The notes below the pieces were generated by a model. That model saw nothing but the letters and a program-made list of their open reading frames with translations, did not search any database and was not told the DNA's origin. Positions 1-11,041 of a stretch of DNA of 22,931 nucleotides are shown piece by piece; the stretch's first letter is position 1; each line of letters opens with the position of its first letter. The position numbers were made by a program, and so were the translations under genes. The stretch is from Lunasporangiospora selenospora (taxonomy: Eukaryota > Mortierellomycota > Mortierellomycetes > Mortierellales > Mortierellaceae), in contig JAABOA010000079.1 of NCBI GenBank assembly GCA_015680635.1, positions 1-22,931 of the forward strand, read 5' to 3'.

Positions 1-514
1 AGAGTCGATTGAAGATACTGTTGGTGACTTGGTGTTACGGTTATTTCCCACCATTGCTCGTTGGTTGGTCATACCCTCTTTGATGCATTTTTCCAATTAG
101 TGATACCTTTCCAGTGCATCGATCCGATCACAGTGGCAGTTGAGTCAGGTCCACCGTCCCGGCACGCTATTTTAAGGGGTAGAGACCTATTGCTGGACAC
201 TGCAATGAATGGGCGCTTTGGATGGTCAAAGCTATGAAGCGAGCGACAGTGACCATGCACGGCGCCTCTTAGTTGATGGAGACGCACTCCACTCGAAGTC
301 CTTTCCCCCCGGCTTCCCACACACACAGAAAGTGTGTTGCTTTTGTGACCAGAGGGAGTGACTGCCTCGAGGCTGACCCTGGTCGAGTATTTTTTTTCCA
401 GTGCCCTCTCTTCTCTCGCCTTCGCCCCCAACCCCTTGTCGACATCGAAGTTGGCCGAGCGGAATATAAAGCAAATCAAAATCCACCAAGCAACATTTGA
501 TCATTCTGGCATCC
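1..514 (+). promoter_or_regulatory. 5' flank and leader of the importin-7/8 gene
   Basis: No gene is supported here. The short open frames on both strands have no recognisable domain. A TATAAA sequence lies at 465-470, about 45 bp before the importin start codon, which is close for a TATA box and may be chance. A run of T (about 390-398) and C-rich patches near 305-320 are the only other compositional features. The stretch probably contains the importin promoter and 5' leader. Confidence 0.45.
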
Positions 515-3500
515 ATGGAGGCCCTTTCGCTATATCATCTCTTTGAGGCCACTGTCCAGCCTGATCCCAATGTCCGCATCCAAGCCGAATTGCAACTCAA
601 ACAGGTATGGGCCAGAGCGTCCATTACTCCAGCTTTGGTCATCTGGACTGTCGTTTTGTCAGGCACCAGCATATCAGTACCGCGAGTACTCACATAGTCT
701 CGACATCTTCTGATTTAACGCGCGTTCCTGAAATATCTTGTTTGTACAATAGCTAGAGGGTACTCCCGGCGTTCTTGGAGTTGCTATGCAGATCATTGGA
801 TCGCCAGAGTCTGAGCCCCATATTCGTCAAGCAGGTAACATCCTTTTTTTTTGTTAGAACTTCATTTCTTTCTTGCAATAGTAAACTCTGAAACAGAGTG
901 CTAATCTGAACTTGACTTTCTGAGAAAACAGCATCAATCTACCTCAAGAATGCTGTGAAGCGATACTGGTACGAAGGCGAGTCAACACCATCGCATCTCG
1001 TTATCTCAGATGCTGACAAGGACGTTATCAAGGAGCGCATTATCCAACTTATTGTCATGGCACCTACACTTGTCCGGTACGTTCATAGTACAATGGGAGG
1101 GAATCAATCCCCAATCTCTCAAGCATTTGATAGAACGTCAATCCCCTTCGAAAACGATAATTTGGAAACAGTATAGAGCACCTTGAGCTTTTCTAAATAT
1201 CTTTTATTCTTTCATTCTTTGTTTTCGAACCGGGATACGTTGTGTCTATTAGCACTCAATTGATCACTGTCTTGGGAATCATTTTGTCGAATGACTTTCC
1301 ATCCAACTATGCCGGATTCCTTCCTCAAGTTCAAAGCTTACTTCAGTCACAGGACCCTCAAGCCATTTACGTTGGACTGTTGGCCATAAAAGAGGTTACC
1401 CGTGTTTATAAGTAAGCACCTTATTTCTCTACACGCCCAACACCCACCCCCCCTTTTTGTAATTCCAATACTGTTCGTTCGGTAATTGATATTTTGCCTC
1501 CTTTCTACTTTCGGATAAAACCACCTAGGTTCAAGGCGACGGGTCGTACACCTATGGATGAGGTTATAGTTACATTTTTCCCAGCAATTCAGCAAATCGG
1601 CGTAGGGCTCATCGCCTCCGACAATGTAGAGGCTGCAGAAATGCTCAAGATCATCTTCAAGTGTTACTACAATGCTATCCAGCTCGATCTCTCGGAGCGA
1701 CTCATGGATAGCAACCTCCTTGTCCCTTGGGGAACCCTTTTTATTCAGATGGTAGAAAAACCCGTCAAGGTAGAGGGAGCTTCCCCCGATAGTGGCAAGG
1801 AGCTTGGAAAACATCCTTGGTGGAAGGCTAAGCGCTGGGCTTACCAATGCTTGAACCGCCTTTACACACGCTACGGTAACCCAACCGCGTTGACGACCAA
1901 CTCCAAATTCAAGCAGTTTGCGCTTGGGTTCGCTCAAAATTTTGCCCCCAACATTTTGTCCGCTTATTTGAAGCAGATCGAACTCTGGGTGGCCAAGCAG
2001 GCGTGGCTCAGTCCCCGTGCTCTCAGCCTCATCGGCACCTTTTTTGAAGAGAGGTAAAGTGAAACGATCGAGAGTCTCACTGCGCAATTACAGCTTTACA
2101 TTTAACTTGCAGCTTACATTGGCCATCTTCCATCTGTTGGTTTTAGTGTCAAGGACAAGCACACCTGGTCCATGATGAAGGCCCACTCCGAGACGCTTAT
2201 CACGCATTTCGTTTTCCCCCAGCTCTGCTTCACTGCTTCGGATGAGTCTCTCTGGATCGATGATCCCGTGGAGTATGTCCACTCCAAAATTGGTAGGCAT
2301 CTCAGCATCAGTTGTTAACTAATGAAATGTATCGACTGCTGTTATTGGTTACATATCAAGAATACGATAGACTAACGGGTATTTTCAATTACTAAACATT
2401 TTATTATATAGATATTATTCAGGACTTTAGCAGTGCTCCCGGAGCAGCCATCAGCTTCATGACCACCATGGCGCGTTACCGCAAGAACGCGTTTATGCAG
2501 GTCCTCTCCTTTGTCAACAACGTGCTCCAGAGATACAACGAGTCACCAGCGGAGGCCAAGAACCCACGAGAAAAGGATGGTGCACTTGTCATGGTTGGAG
2601 CCTTGGCATCTCTTATTGTCCGCAAGGTAAAGACGTCTTGCCCAAAGATTTGGATTTCCTATCGATAGTGGTGAAGGACTCGCTTTGTTTCGTCTCAATA
2701 CATACTAATCCTCCTTTCTCTCTTTGGGGCCAATTGAACAGAAATCGCTTTCGGCAATGATGGAACCCTTCTTTGTCAACCACATTTTCCCCGAGTTCAA
2801 GAGTCAATACCCGTATCTTCGCGCTCGTGTAAGCGCCAGCATCCTTGAAGGGGGAGCAGGATAGAGCATACGTGAGTATTATGACTTCAATGACTGACAG
2901 TCTTCCTTCACCCTTTCATTTGAATACACAATACATTAGGCTTGCGAGATCGTGAAGCAGTTTAACGAGTTGGACTTTGAGGATTCAAACAACACTGCTA
3001 TTGCTTTCTCTGGCTTGATGGATGGACTTCAGGACAGCCAATTGCCAGTGAAAGTCGTTGCCGCTTTGGCATTGCGCCCAATGATCCGACACGACCTTGT
3101 GCGCGAGGCAATGCGACCTCACCTGCAGCAAATCATGCATGAACTTCTCAAGATTACAAACGAGATCGATGTTGATACGCTATCCGAAGTGATGGACGAT
3201 TTTGTGGAAGTGTTCTCAGATGACCTTGCGCCATTTGCTGTTCAATTGTGTGAGCAATTGCGAGATACCTATATGAGGATCTGCTCGGAAATGGCTGTCT
3301 ACACCAGGGACCACGAGGACGGCTCTGATCATATCTCCGAAGAAGCGACCGAGAAGACCATGACTGCCATGGGTATTCTTAAAAACATGGGCACATTGAT
3401 TCTGAGTCTCGAGAGCACTCCAGACGTCCTGAGCCAACTCGAGTCGGTCCTCTTGCCTGCCATCACTTTTACTCTCCAGAACAAGGTTACGGATCTGTTT

Positions 3501-4803
3501 GATGGTGTTTTTGAGATTATTGACAGCTGCACCTTCTCGGCCAAGGCTATTTCGGCCAACATGTGGGGTGTCTTTGAACTGATCTACAAGACCTTCAAGG
3601 ATGTGGGTATTGATTACATTGAGGAAATGTTGCCCTCGCTCGACAACTATGTCTCGTATGGCAAGGAGGTTGTCTCAACGAACGAGAACGTCAAGCATAT
3701 GTTTTTCGACATTGTTGACACGGTAATGCAGAGCGAACGGTTGGGAGAGGCGGACCGAGTGTGTGCCTGCAAGTTGGCCGAATCTCTGATGTTGAACTGT
3801 CGCGGCCATTTAGACAAGTATGTTGCGCCAATTCTCGGCCTCGTTTTCCACTATCTGGCACACGAGGAGGGCATCCAGACAGTCGAGTTTCGCGTTGAGG
3901 CAATCGAGGTGGTGATGAATGCATTGTACTACAACGCGCCCGAGACATTGAGACTGTTGGAGGAGCAAGGTTGGACAGAGCGATTCTTCACTGCGTGGTT
4001 TACAAACTTGGACAAGTTTTCGCGTGTGCATGATCGCAAGCTGTCGATCTTTACCCTATGCACTCTCTTGAGAGTTCCTGTCGAGCAATTGCCGCCTACA
4101 CTTCAAAATGGATGGTCGCGGGTCCTGGACGGTATCTTGAAAAACTTCAAGGGATTGCCCATTGCTCAAGCCAGTACGCTCCGTTCTTTTCCATCCTTGT
4201 TTTCAGGAATGATTGTACTGAAAATCTATGAGTAAGCCCGTCTAACCACTTATCTTTTCTCTTTATTTTATAGGGCGCAAGGAGATGCAAAAGATGTACA
4301 ACATCGAGTCGGATGATGACGATGATGAGGATTCAGATGATAGCGATGGAGAAAATGACGATGATGACGATGATGACGAAGCGTTGAGAGCCGCTCTGGA
4401 AGAGGACGATGAGGAGCCCGAAGAAGAATGGGTAGATGATGATGAGGATGTCTATGATGAAGGACATGAGTACCTGGAATTCCTGGCCCAGCAGGCTAGC
4501 AAGGCTGGCGTCGTTGCTGTGGACCAGGCCAGTGGAGGTGAGCAGAAAGAGGGTAGTGCCAACAACTTTAGTATTGAAGAAGAGGATGATGGGGATGACG
4601 AGGACTATTTGGAAGAGGAGATTTATTTCGAATCGCCATTGGATGATCTGGACCCATATGTTGTCTTCCGTGATGTCTTTGTGGGTCTGAAGCAACACAA
4701 CCCGGCGTCATACAACGAGTTGACCAAGGCTACCACACCCCAGCAGCAAGAGTTTATTATGCAATTGATCCAAATCGCTGAGGTGAATGCAGCGGAGCCC
4801 TAA
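515..4803 (+). CDS. Importin-7/8 family karyopherin (Nmd5/Sxm1-like)
   Basis: Nuclear import receptor that carries cargo through the pore and releases it on binding RanGTP. Exons: 515-604, 753-834, 932-1076, 1253-1411, 1529-2053, 2147-2292, 2412-2626, 2742-2828, 2940-4173, 4274-4803. They total 3213 nt, 1070 aa, against about 1040 for human IPO7 and yeast Nmd5. The N-terminus (residues about 22-105) reads as an importin-beta N-terminal Ran-binding domain, with LKNAVKRYW and a following DFP motif. HEAT-like helices fill the middle, with PYLRAR-AC at the exon 8/9 join as in IPO7. Residues about 906-960 are a long Asp/Glu tract followed by EYLEFLAQQA, the acidic region typical of this subfamily. 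The final intron uses a GTACGC donor at 4174, chosen because it alone keeps the acidic frame. The start was taken at the first ATG giving MEALSLYHLFEAT. Family is secure; whether it is the Nmd5 or Sxm1 orthologue is not resolved. Confidence 0.95.
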
Positions 4804-4823
4804 GGCAGATGTTTGAAATATAC

Positions 4824-4829
4824 AATAAA
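4824..4829 (+). terminator. Poly(A) signal AATAAA of the importin gene
   Basis: AATAAA begins 20 nt after the importin stop codon. A second AATAAA lies at 4996-5001. Either could direct cleavage; the first is close to the stop, so the second may be the one used. Confidence 0.5.
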
Positions 4830-4999
4830 GTTCTTGCTCAAGTTTTCTTGAAGAAGCTTTTGTACCCAACATGCTGGTATCGTCTTCAGCCTTTTTTTCG
4901 CTTGTTCCCCTTTTCCCTTTTGCTTCGGCCGCAACAGCTTGGACTGGATCGTCGCGCTTTGTTATTTACAGTGATCACTGGGCTGTGTGAGGAAAAATA

Positions 5000-5640
5000 A
5001 AATTGGTGGCGACTAAGTTGGTGGCAAATAAAATGGCTTAGCGGCGTCACCGCTCAGGCCACTGGCCACTGGGTTGATGATGATGAAATTCATTTTAAAA
5101 AATAGATCCCAGACACATGGGACAAGTCCAAAGGTTATGCATTAGAATTTTCGAAGTGTTGGAGAACATCAAAATGATAATGGTGAGATGGGGCAAGGTA
5201 TCATCCATAGAGGACATGGCTAAATAGGGTTTCAGCTCTTGACCGTGACGATCGACCGATGAGATGGTAATGAACAGCATTCAAACCAAAGGTCCATAAT
5301 CGAATGGGAGAGATGTCAGAACCATGAAATTGTGTTCATGGGCTGCTGGAAAGAGGATGAGGATGGAGATGAGGATGAGGGTCAGATGGCCAGCCATGAA
5401 GAGCTGGCAAATAATTTTCTTGATCTTCAGCCTGGCCATCGACCTATGAGATGGCGATGAACATGATTCAAATTATTTGTCCCAATCGAATAAAAATGGT
5501 CTCTAGGCCGTGAATTAGTGCTCCATGGGCGCCGGGGCGATGATCATGATGACGACGAGAGGGTGAACTTGAGATTCAACCGCTAAAAGGTGAGGTGTTC
5601 AGCAAGTTGGTGGCGGAAGGGAGAAATTGGTGGCGTGGGT
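5000..5640. repeat. Decayed tandem array of ~190-bp units with flanking TTGGTGGC boxes
   Basis: Two units align by eye: about 5203-5392 and 5393-5580. Shared blocks are ATCGACC-ATGAGATGG-ATGAAC followed by ATTCAAA (5251-5284 against 5439-5472), AATCGAAT (5298-5305 against 5484-5491), and a CCATGAAATT/CCGTGAATTA stretch leading to CATGGGC-GC-GG. A weaker third unit probably covers about 5050-5202, with GGCCACTGGCCA then GATGATGATGAA matching the same frame of the unit. Outside the array, paired direct copies of A(A/G)TTGGTGGC lie on the left (about 5000-5025) and on the right (about 5604-5635). No open reading frame crosses the units. It could be a degenerate satellite or the remnant of a non-autonomous element. 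Confidence 0.55.
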
Positions 5641-6322
5641 CAACAGCTCACCTCCTTATTGGATCTGTCATTCAATCTGGTAAAGTGGTGTGGGGAGTGT
5701 GAGGCAGAAATGCGGAGTAAAGAGTAGAAGAAGACGAAAAGGGACGATTACAGTGTATGCAATCGTGAAATGTAAAAAGAAAAAGGAAATTACTGAGAAA
5801 TGGTTAATGATACACCCAAGCATAGTACTGGCGAAAGTGGACCAAACCCAACTCCTCAACGCACAAGTTCATACGGGCGGGCTTACGCTTTTGCTCATAC
5901 TACTCTGAAGGATAGAGCGGGCATGTAATAAGAATAATATCCTAGAGAGGCATAAACATCCCCATTCTCAGAAGCCTCGAGTGAAGTCATACTCTCACCT
6001 CGTTATTTATCAAATACTTACTAATTGCATAGAGTCATATCCGAGTTTGTCTTTCGCTCGGCCTCTTTGAAGGAATGTGGGCTTTTCATTGTCTAGCTGT
6101 TTTCACCGTTGTAACACGGCGGTTTTTACTTTCACGCATTTTGTGGAAATATTTTGCTATAGCTCTACTCTGTTGTGTAGTATCTCATTCCACTTTAGCC
6201 CACAAAAACGTCGACTCCAGGGAATCAGCAAATGTCAAGAGACCATGGCGACTCAGCAGCCCCCTCCACCCCTCTTCCACGACTTGTTAATCCCCTTTCG
6301 CATTACCCTGGACTTATCATCA

Positions 6323-8422
6323 TCACTGAGTACGAGCACTCGCTGCAGGCTGCTGAACAGCAGCCTGGCCAAAGCGTGTTATCGCTCCACGGACTGCCAC
6401 ATAAGCCTGGACCACAACTGGTGGTATTTTGGGGTTGCCTCCTGAGGGTGTGATCAGGCTATCAAGTCGAGCGCGAATCAACGCAAAGGCGGTGCGGGTG
6501 TGCAGCGAGAAAAAGTACCGGAAACGCAAAAAGTTGGCATACACCACTGGTGATAAGAGCGAAGACTGAAATCTATTCTCGATTCGAAAATATAATGTGT
6601 AGAGTTGGAACCATATTCGTTTCGCCTTTTGTTCCGTGTTGTATGGGTTTCAGTGAGGTGACTTACGTGATGGCTCCAATAATGAGCGAGCCCATAACGC
6701 CAACAACTTCGACATAGGCAACAAGGGCCATGGCACTTGCATGGTTCTTTTCAGTCCAGACCTGGATCTTTCGCGAGATGGCGGTGACTCGAGTAGCAGT
6801 AGGATCGGTGATACCCGCAGGGGGAGGTGGGAAGATCGCGGGGAGAATATTGGTCCGCGTATAGTTGAGGGCATTGAAGAAGGCAAAAATTGCATAGGGA
6901 ATCAAGGGGGCTAAGAAGGTAATGATTAATAATGATCAGAGTCGAAGTTAGGAGAGCTTGGCTTATTCGGGGCTGTAAGCACATCCCGCGCACAGACCAG
7001 AATGGCAAAATAAGACTGGATAGGTCATATGCAGTGGTTTCAGAGATACGTACTTAGCATGGGCGTCGATCGCCACCAGAAGATCGCCATCAGCAGATAT
7101 TGTACATTCTCCTCAGCAAGCAGCTGTTGCGCAAACTGGGATGTGAATTGAACTTGCTAATAGAGAGTCATCAGGGGAAGGTGAGGGAGCAAGGGAATGA
7201 GTAGGGTGCTCACCATGTCTGGTTAGGTTGGGGGATCCCACACTAGCACATGTCCAAGAGGCGATCGTGCCAAGACGGGGTAAAAAAAGTCAACTGTAGC
7301 AATACTAGTGCTTGTTGACCAAGTGCCTCCTTTTTCTCTTTCTAACCGACTCGGTCTTCGAGTGTTGCCTCGTTCTTCTTTCATGCTGCTCTTTCGTAAG
7401 ACACGCTCTGGTCCTAGAGTAGCTAGGTTCAGAGCCACATGGTATATGTCCAAAGATCACATTTTTTGTTTTTTCCTTTTGTGCCTTTGGTCCAATTGTT
7501 GGAGCGGATATGGTTGCCAAGGCCAATCCTGCCAAGACCTCGATCACAAATCCAAATGAGCTTTTTGTTCCTTTCTTTCTCACGAACAACAGCAACTAAA
7601 AAAATGAAGACATATTTAGTACTTGTCTACTTACAGGGAAGGACTTGTAAACGACAACACTGTAGCTGACCAGCGCTCCGAGAAAGGCCCTCGTGTACCA
7701 GTGAGCTCCCGCCTTGTAGTTGAACGTCAACCAATATGGCAGATAGAATGCCGTGCAAAGCAACATGGTGATATGGCCCAACCACCATGCAAATTGAGGG
7801 CCCTAATGGGAATCATTATAATTCCATTTAAAAAACAGAAAAATCAGCTGCTGTTCAGGCGTCTTTATGGATATTCTCCACAGCATTGTCCGGTGTTTCC
7901 CATTTGATTGGTTCGTTTAATGAGAGAAGACAAAAAAAGAAAAAAGAGAAAAGACGGTGCAACACTAAGACACGGACATTGAGTAATGCCATTCAGTCAA
8001 GGAGCTCTTTTTCGGAGTCATTAGTTGCCAGCGCATCTGTTGACTAGGCAGACAATGCCTGGGAATGCCTTTTTTTTTTTTTTTTTTTTTGGGGGGGGAG
8101 GGGGGATCCTGTCATATTGCCACTCCTTCACGACTTTCTGTCACACACCCAATATGCCGTGGCAAAATGAGTAAAAAAAAATGAAAACTGTCCCGCGATC
8201 TTGCTTTCAGCAAAAGCCAATCCATGTCACCTCTCGGGTCCATTTGCGCAAAGAAAAAAGGAGAAAAAAAAAAAGGAAGCAGCATGTCGAGCTGGGAAAA
8301 AGAGGACCATTTGCTATTCATGTTCATGAATGACAAAATACTCAAAGCAGTGGAGGATGTCGCTCCTTTACCTTGACTAGGGTGAGGAGTCGGTCGCCAA
8401 GTGGAGGGTGAGCAGCAGGCAT
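6323..8422 (-). CDS. TMEM33/Pom33 family ER and nuclear-envelope membrane protein
   Basis: Small multi-pass protein of the ER and nuclear envelope. Yeast Pom33 helps pore complex distribution and assembly; human TMEM33 shapes ER tubules. Exons in transcript order: 8422-8372, 7802-7635, 7156-7054, 6910-6667, 6572-6323, giving 816 nt and 271 aa. Hydrophobic segments lie at residues about 22-44 and 53-70, about 92-125, and about 160-190. Family marks are AQQLLAEENVQYLL (TMEM33 has AQALLEDSCHYLL at the same place), NALNYTRTNILP, and a SLLSPVVYANFLRFRY block matching SLLQPFIYYRFLTLRY of TMEM33. The C-terminal 60 residues can form an amphipathic helix, as reported for Pom33. The gene follows the chitin deacetylase with only 160 bp between stop and start. 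Introns 1 (569 nt) and 2 (478 nt) are long for this window. The 17-codon first exon is the least certain part. Confidence 0.88.
7157..7634 (-). other. Long intron 2 of the Pom33-like gene (478 nt)
   Basis: Donor GTAAGT at 7634 and acceptor ATTAG ending at 7157, both phase 0, joining the codons for KSFP to QVQF. A strong internal acceptor-like site, T-rich then TAG, lies at about 7596, followed by 12 nt and a GTGAGA donor-like site near 7583. An in-frame stretch of about 96 codons also follows that acceptor. TMEM33 homologues need no insertion at this junction, so the region is called intronic. Confidence 0.6.
7803..8371 (-). other. Long intron 1 of the Pom33-like gene (569 nt)
   Basis: Bounded by a GTAAAG donor at 8371 and an ATTAG acceptor ending at 7803, phase 0. 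It contains the poly-T/poly-G tract at 8070-8105 and several A-rich runs (about 8174-8275). Open frames inside it have low-complexity composition and no recognisable domain. Confidence 0.6.
8070..8105. repeat. Poly-T (21) followed by poly-G tract
   Basis: Twenty-one T are followed directly by eight G, one A and six G. On the transcribed minus strand this is a C-rich block followed by A21 inside intron 1 of the Pom33-like gene. Such a junction is prone to length error in sequencing and replication, so exact lengths should not be trusted. Confidence 0.9.
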
Positions 8423-8540
8423 GATGGGTCTAAGCTATGAGGTGGAAGTGATGGAAGGGAAGGCGCGTGAACAAGAAGACACAGAAGACGTACGAAAGGA
8501 TGACAGTGTGCTAAGAGATATTTGATCAGAATAATGGCTA

Positions 8541-8563
8541 TTTATTTCCTGTGATTATTTATT
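8541..8563 (-). terminator. Two AATAAA signals after the chitin deacetylase stop
   Basis: On the minus strand, AATAAA occurs at 8563-8558 and 8546-8541, about 20 and 37 nt past the chitin deacetylase stop codon. The next gene on this strand starts at 8422, so 3' end formation and the next promoter share about 160 bp. Confidence 0.6.
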
Positions 8564-8582
8564 TCCTCGGACTATTGGTACG

Positions 8583-10512
8583 CTATAAAACATGAGCTGC
8601 AACGATCATGAAGACCATACTGGCACCTGTAACGATAAGAGGAGTAACAGGGGTATTATCAACGGCAGCACTCTTGCCTCCATCTCGGCCGGTGTTGTTT
8701 GTGTTGTTGTTGTTGTTGTTGTCGTTGCTCTGGTTGTTGCCTGATCCGAGTTGGAAGGTGCCAGAGCCTTCCTTGTAGGGCTTTCCATCGTTCAAGCACT
8801 GAGCAATAGGCTGCATTGTCAGGCCCTTGGTCGCATAGGCAATAGGGAGAATGCCATTCAGGGCTACATCTACCTGTTGCCTGAATACTATTGTACACCA
8901 TATCCATGCAATAGATTAAGAATCAGCAAACTACAAAATTGTAAAGAGAAAGATTATTGGAAAGATTATTGGAAAAGGAGAGAGACTCACCATCATGTTG
9001 AAGAACAATAAACCCGGTCTCCATTGTAGGGATCTTCGTGAGCCACGTCTTAAACTTGTCAATGATGGTCTGGTAGGGCGTGCCGGTGACGACCGTCCAC
9101 TGGAGAACAAAAAGGTATGACAACAGAGGTTTAATAAAGACGCCAAACCATATTGATAGTCCGATAAAGAGAATGCAAGCGACTACTTACATCATTGGTA
9201 TCAAAGCCCTGGGTCCAGATAGAAGTCTTAAGGCCGAGCTGGGTGGCAATATTACGGATACGGTTATCCACATCGCCTAGTATTTGATTGTAGAAGGAAG
9301 AAAGGCAGTGTGTTATCAGAATTTGTTCACAATAATGCAGACAAGTGCACCAGCCCTTTGATCAAGACATACCGAACGGTGGACGCCAGTAGAGAGGCGT
9401 AACACCAATGGTATCAAAGATGGCTTTCCGAGTCCACATAAGTTCAGCAACCACCTGTTCATTCGAGAGACTGGTCATGTAAGTATGGGACCAGGTATGA
9501 ATGGCAATATGATGACCCTCCTTGTAGGCGCGCTTTAAGGTCTCAGGGTAGCTGACAACACGAGAGCCAACCACAAAGAGAGTGGCCTTTTGGTTATGCT
9601 GCAACAAGTCATCATAGAGGCGGATACTTTCAGGGGATGGACCATCTGTTAGAAAAAGAGTGGGAGAGCAAGTGAGTGAGTGAGTGAGTGAGTGAACAAA
9701 GGATCCAAAGGAAGAAACAGACAGGAAGACAGGGAGAAAGCCATAGCTATTCATAGGACAAAAAGAGTTGCCTGTTGGGTGTGACAGGGCGAGATGTACA
9801 GGGTGGGATAGGACGCAGTTGAGCCCCAGCCCAACGCCAGGTATGACAAACAAAAAAAAGAAAGTTATGGTGGCAAATCTCTCCTTCTTCTGAGGCCAGT
9901 GTTACATCCCGCTATCCCACTAGCACATCACCCTTTCACCAGAATGAGTCCCCTGACCTCAGAGGGACTATGCCACTCTTTTATGAAATGAACTGGAAAC
10001 AAAGCAAGGTCCTCTCCCTTTCTGCCAGGCACTTTGACAATCTGTTTTTTTGTCGGGGCGATGTGGATACTCTAACAATTGAGCTCAAACCAGAGTAGGA
10101 GTCAAGGAGCGAAAGAGAATGGGCAAAATTTTCTAGGCTTACCGTCATAAGTCAGACCCCAGGTATTGGTCTTTGGGCAGGTCACAACATCATCGGGAGC
10201 AGTGCATTTTTGGCATGTCCACCAGCACCGATCAGGGTGGACCCCAACGTTATTAGGAGGGCAGCCACCTTCAATGGAAGGGGGGTAGACAGGAACTTTG
10301 GTCATGTCGACAAGCTTAAGCCATTCCTGGACCTGAGGATCTTGATCAAAAGGAGGACAATCAAGAACGGGGTATTGTCCAGGAGCAATGGCATTGTAGG
10401 TCAACGCGGCACAGTGCGCGGCACGCTTCTCAAGCAATTGTGTGGAATGTGCACAGACGGTTGCCGCAAGTGTGAGAGAGATCGCTGCAACGGCAGAGAG
10501 GAGCTGAACCAT
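8583..10512 (-). CDS. Chitin deacetylase, secreted, probable GPI anchor
   Basis: Polysaccharide deacetylase (carbohydrate esterase family 4, NodB fold) that removes N-acetyl groups from cell-wall chitin to give chitosan. Exons in transcript order: 10512-10143, 9645-9373, 9276-9191, 9099-8991, 8887-8583, giving 1143 nt and 380 aa. Residues 1-21 are a signal peptide. All five catalytic motifs are present: TYDDGP (121-126, usual form TFDDGP; D123 base, D124 metal), HTWSH (H173, H177 metal ligands), RPPFGDVDNR (211-220), the D240-to-W244 segment, and LQH (276-278). Two split precisely across introns. The exon 5 acceptor at 8888 was chosen because it restores the HDVFRQQVDVA continuation. After the domain come an Asn-rich linker and a hydrophobic C-terminus (about 362-380) fitting a GPI signal, so the enzyme is expected on the cell surface. 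An upstream in-frame ATG at 10557 would spoil the signal peptide. Confidence 0.95.
9646..10142 (-). other. Intron 1 of chitin deacetylase (497 nt)
   Basis: GTAAGC donor at 10142 and a CTAACAG-type acceptor ending at 9646, splitting the second Asp codon of the TYDDGP motif. It contains the AGTG microsatellite at 9671-9695. I see no gene inside it. Confidence 0.75.
9671..9695. repeat. (AGTG)n microsatellite in an intron
   Basis: About six perfect AGTG units, 25 nt, close to the acceptor of chitin deacetylase intron 1. The same motif in reverse complement occurs at 11013-11038. Confidence 0.95.
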
Positions 10513-10606
10513 GATGGAGGGAACGGATCTGTAGAGGATGGATCGTCGAGGAGGCAAGAAAATAGGAATGAAGAAGGATGTTATGGAACAAAGAACCTAG
10601 TCGGGC

Positions 10607-10614
10607 CTTTTATA
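10607..10614 (-). promoter_or_regulatory. TATA box of chitin deacetylase
   Basis: On the minus strand TATAAAAG lies about 95 bp upstream of the start codon at 10512. This is a close match to the consensus TATA box at a normal distance, suggesting a regulated rather than constitutive promoter. Confidence 0.6.
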
Positions 10615-10989
10615 CGACAGTTTCGCGTGTGGGCTCAAAGGCGGAACCCTAGGCGGAGTTGTTCGGGTTGAGACTATCCTTGGTAGTTCGATCAGCTGTA
10701 CTTCCTTCCCCGGGCTCGCATTGAAATTCATCCCCGTGCAAATAGTTCAAAAAAGATCTCATCGTTCGAGTGACAATCTACCCACCAAGAGGTAACCCAC
10801 TGTGACTGATATAACCTCTTGTCCAACGTCAGCCTGAAACGTATTGCAGGGACCACTGTCCAACTCAAGTCCAGGACCCAAAGCATTGGATGTGATCCAT
10901 TTTTCTATTCCAGGTTCAATAACTTATCCAGACACCATTGCTGCGTGGTCCCACAAGACCTCAGCACAAAACTCACCTCCAAGGGATCT

Positions 10990-11038
10990 CTCACTCACAC
11001 ACACACTCGCTCTCACTCACTCACTCACTCACTCACTC
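10990..11038. repeat. CA and (TCAC)n microsatellite next to the gap
   Basis: Alternating CA at about 10995-11007, then about six TCAC units at 11013-11038, running up to the undetermined bases. The tract probably caused the assembly break. Confidence 0.9.
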
Positions 11039-11041
11039 TTT

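Larger units (their letters stand above)
4804..6322. other. 1.5-kb gene-free spacer between convergent genes
   Basis: This spacer separates the stop of the importin gene (+) from the stop of the Pom33-like gene (-), so both 3' UTRs fall here. Apart from the poly(A) signals and the repeat array at 5000-5640, I find no coding exon. Short open frames on both strands near 5690-5908 and 6075-6453 have no domain, no plausible splice partners and irregular composition. GATGAG-type simple repeats occur at about 5354-5380. Confidence 0.6.

Noticed and set aside
4333-4698. 121-codon minus-strand open frame opposite the importin acidic tract
   Set aside because: It is the antisense reading of Asp/Glu codons, which produces Ile/Val/Phe runs that mimic membrane helices. 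The plus-strand frame is clearly importin.
4285-4803. Acidic 172-codon open frame as a separate gene
   Set aside because: It is the last exon of the importin gene; joining from the donor at 4174 restores one frame with the family's acidic C-terminal region.
6075-6453. Overlapping plus-strand frames opposite the last Pom33-like exon
   Set aside because: They overlap a well-supported minus-strand exon and its 3' flank, and have no domain or splice support.
7305-7595. 96-codon minus-strand open frame with a hydrophobic patch in the Pom33-like gene
   Set aside because: TMEM33 homologues pass directly from exon 2 to exon 3 at this point, there is no good donor at its end, and its tail is basic low complexity.
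10210-10671. 153-codon plus-strand frame opposite chitin deacetylase exon 1
   Set aside because: It is the antisense reading of a well-supported exon; the translated sequence is low-order and basic.
10990-11038. CRISPR-like or telomeric repeat at the gap
   Set aside because: Units of four bases without spacers are a simple microsatellite; no telomeric TTAGGG is present.
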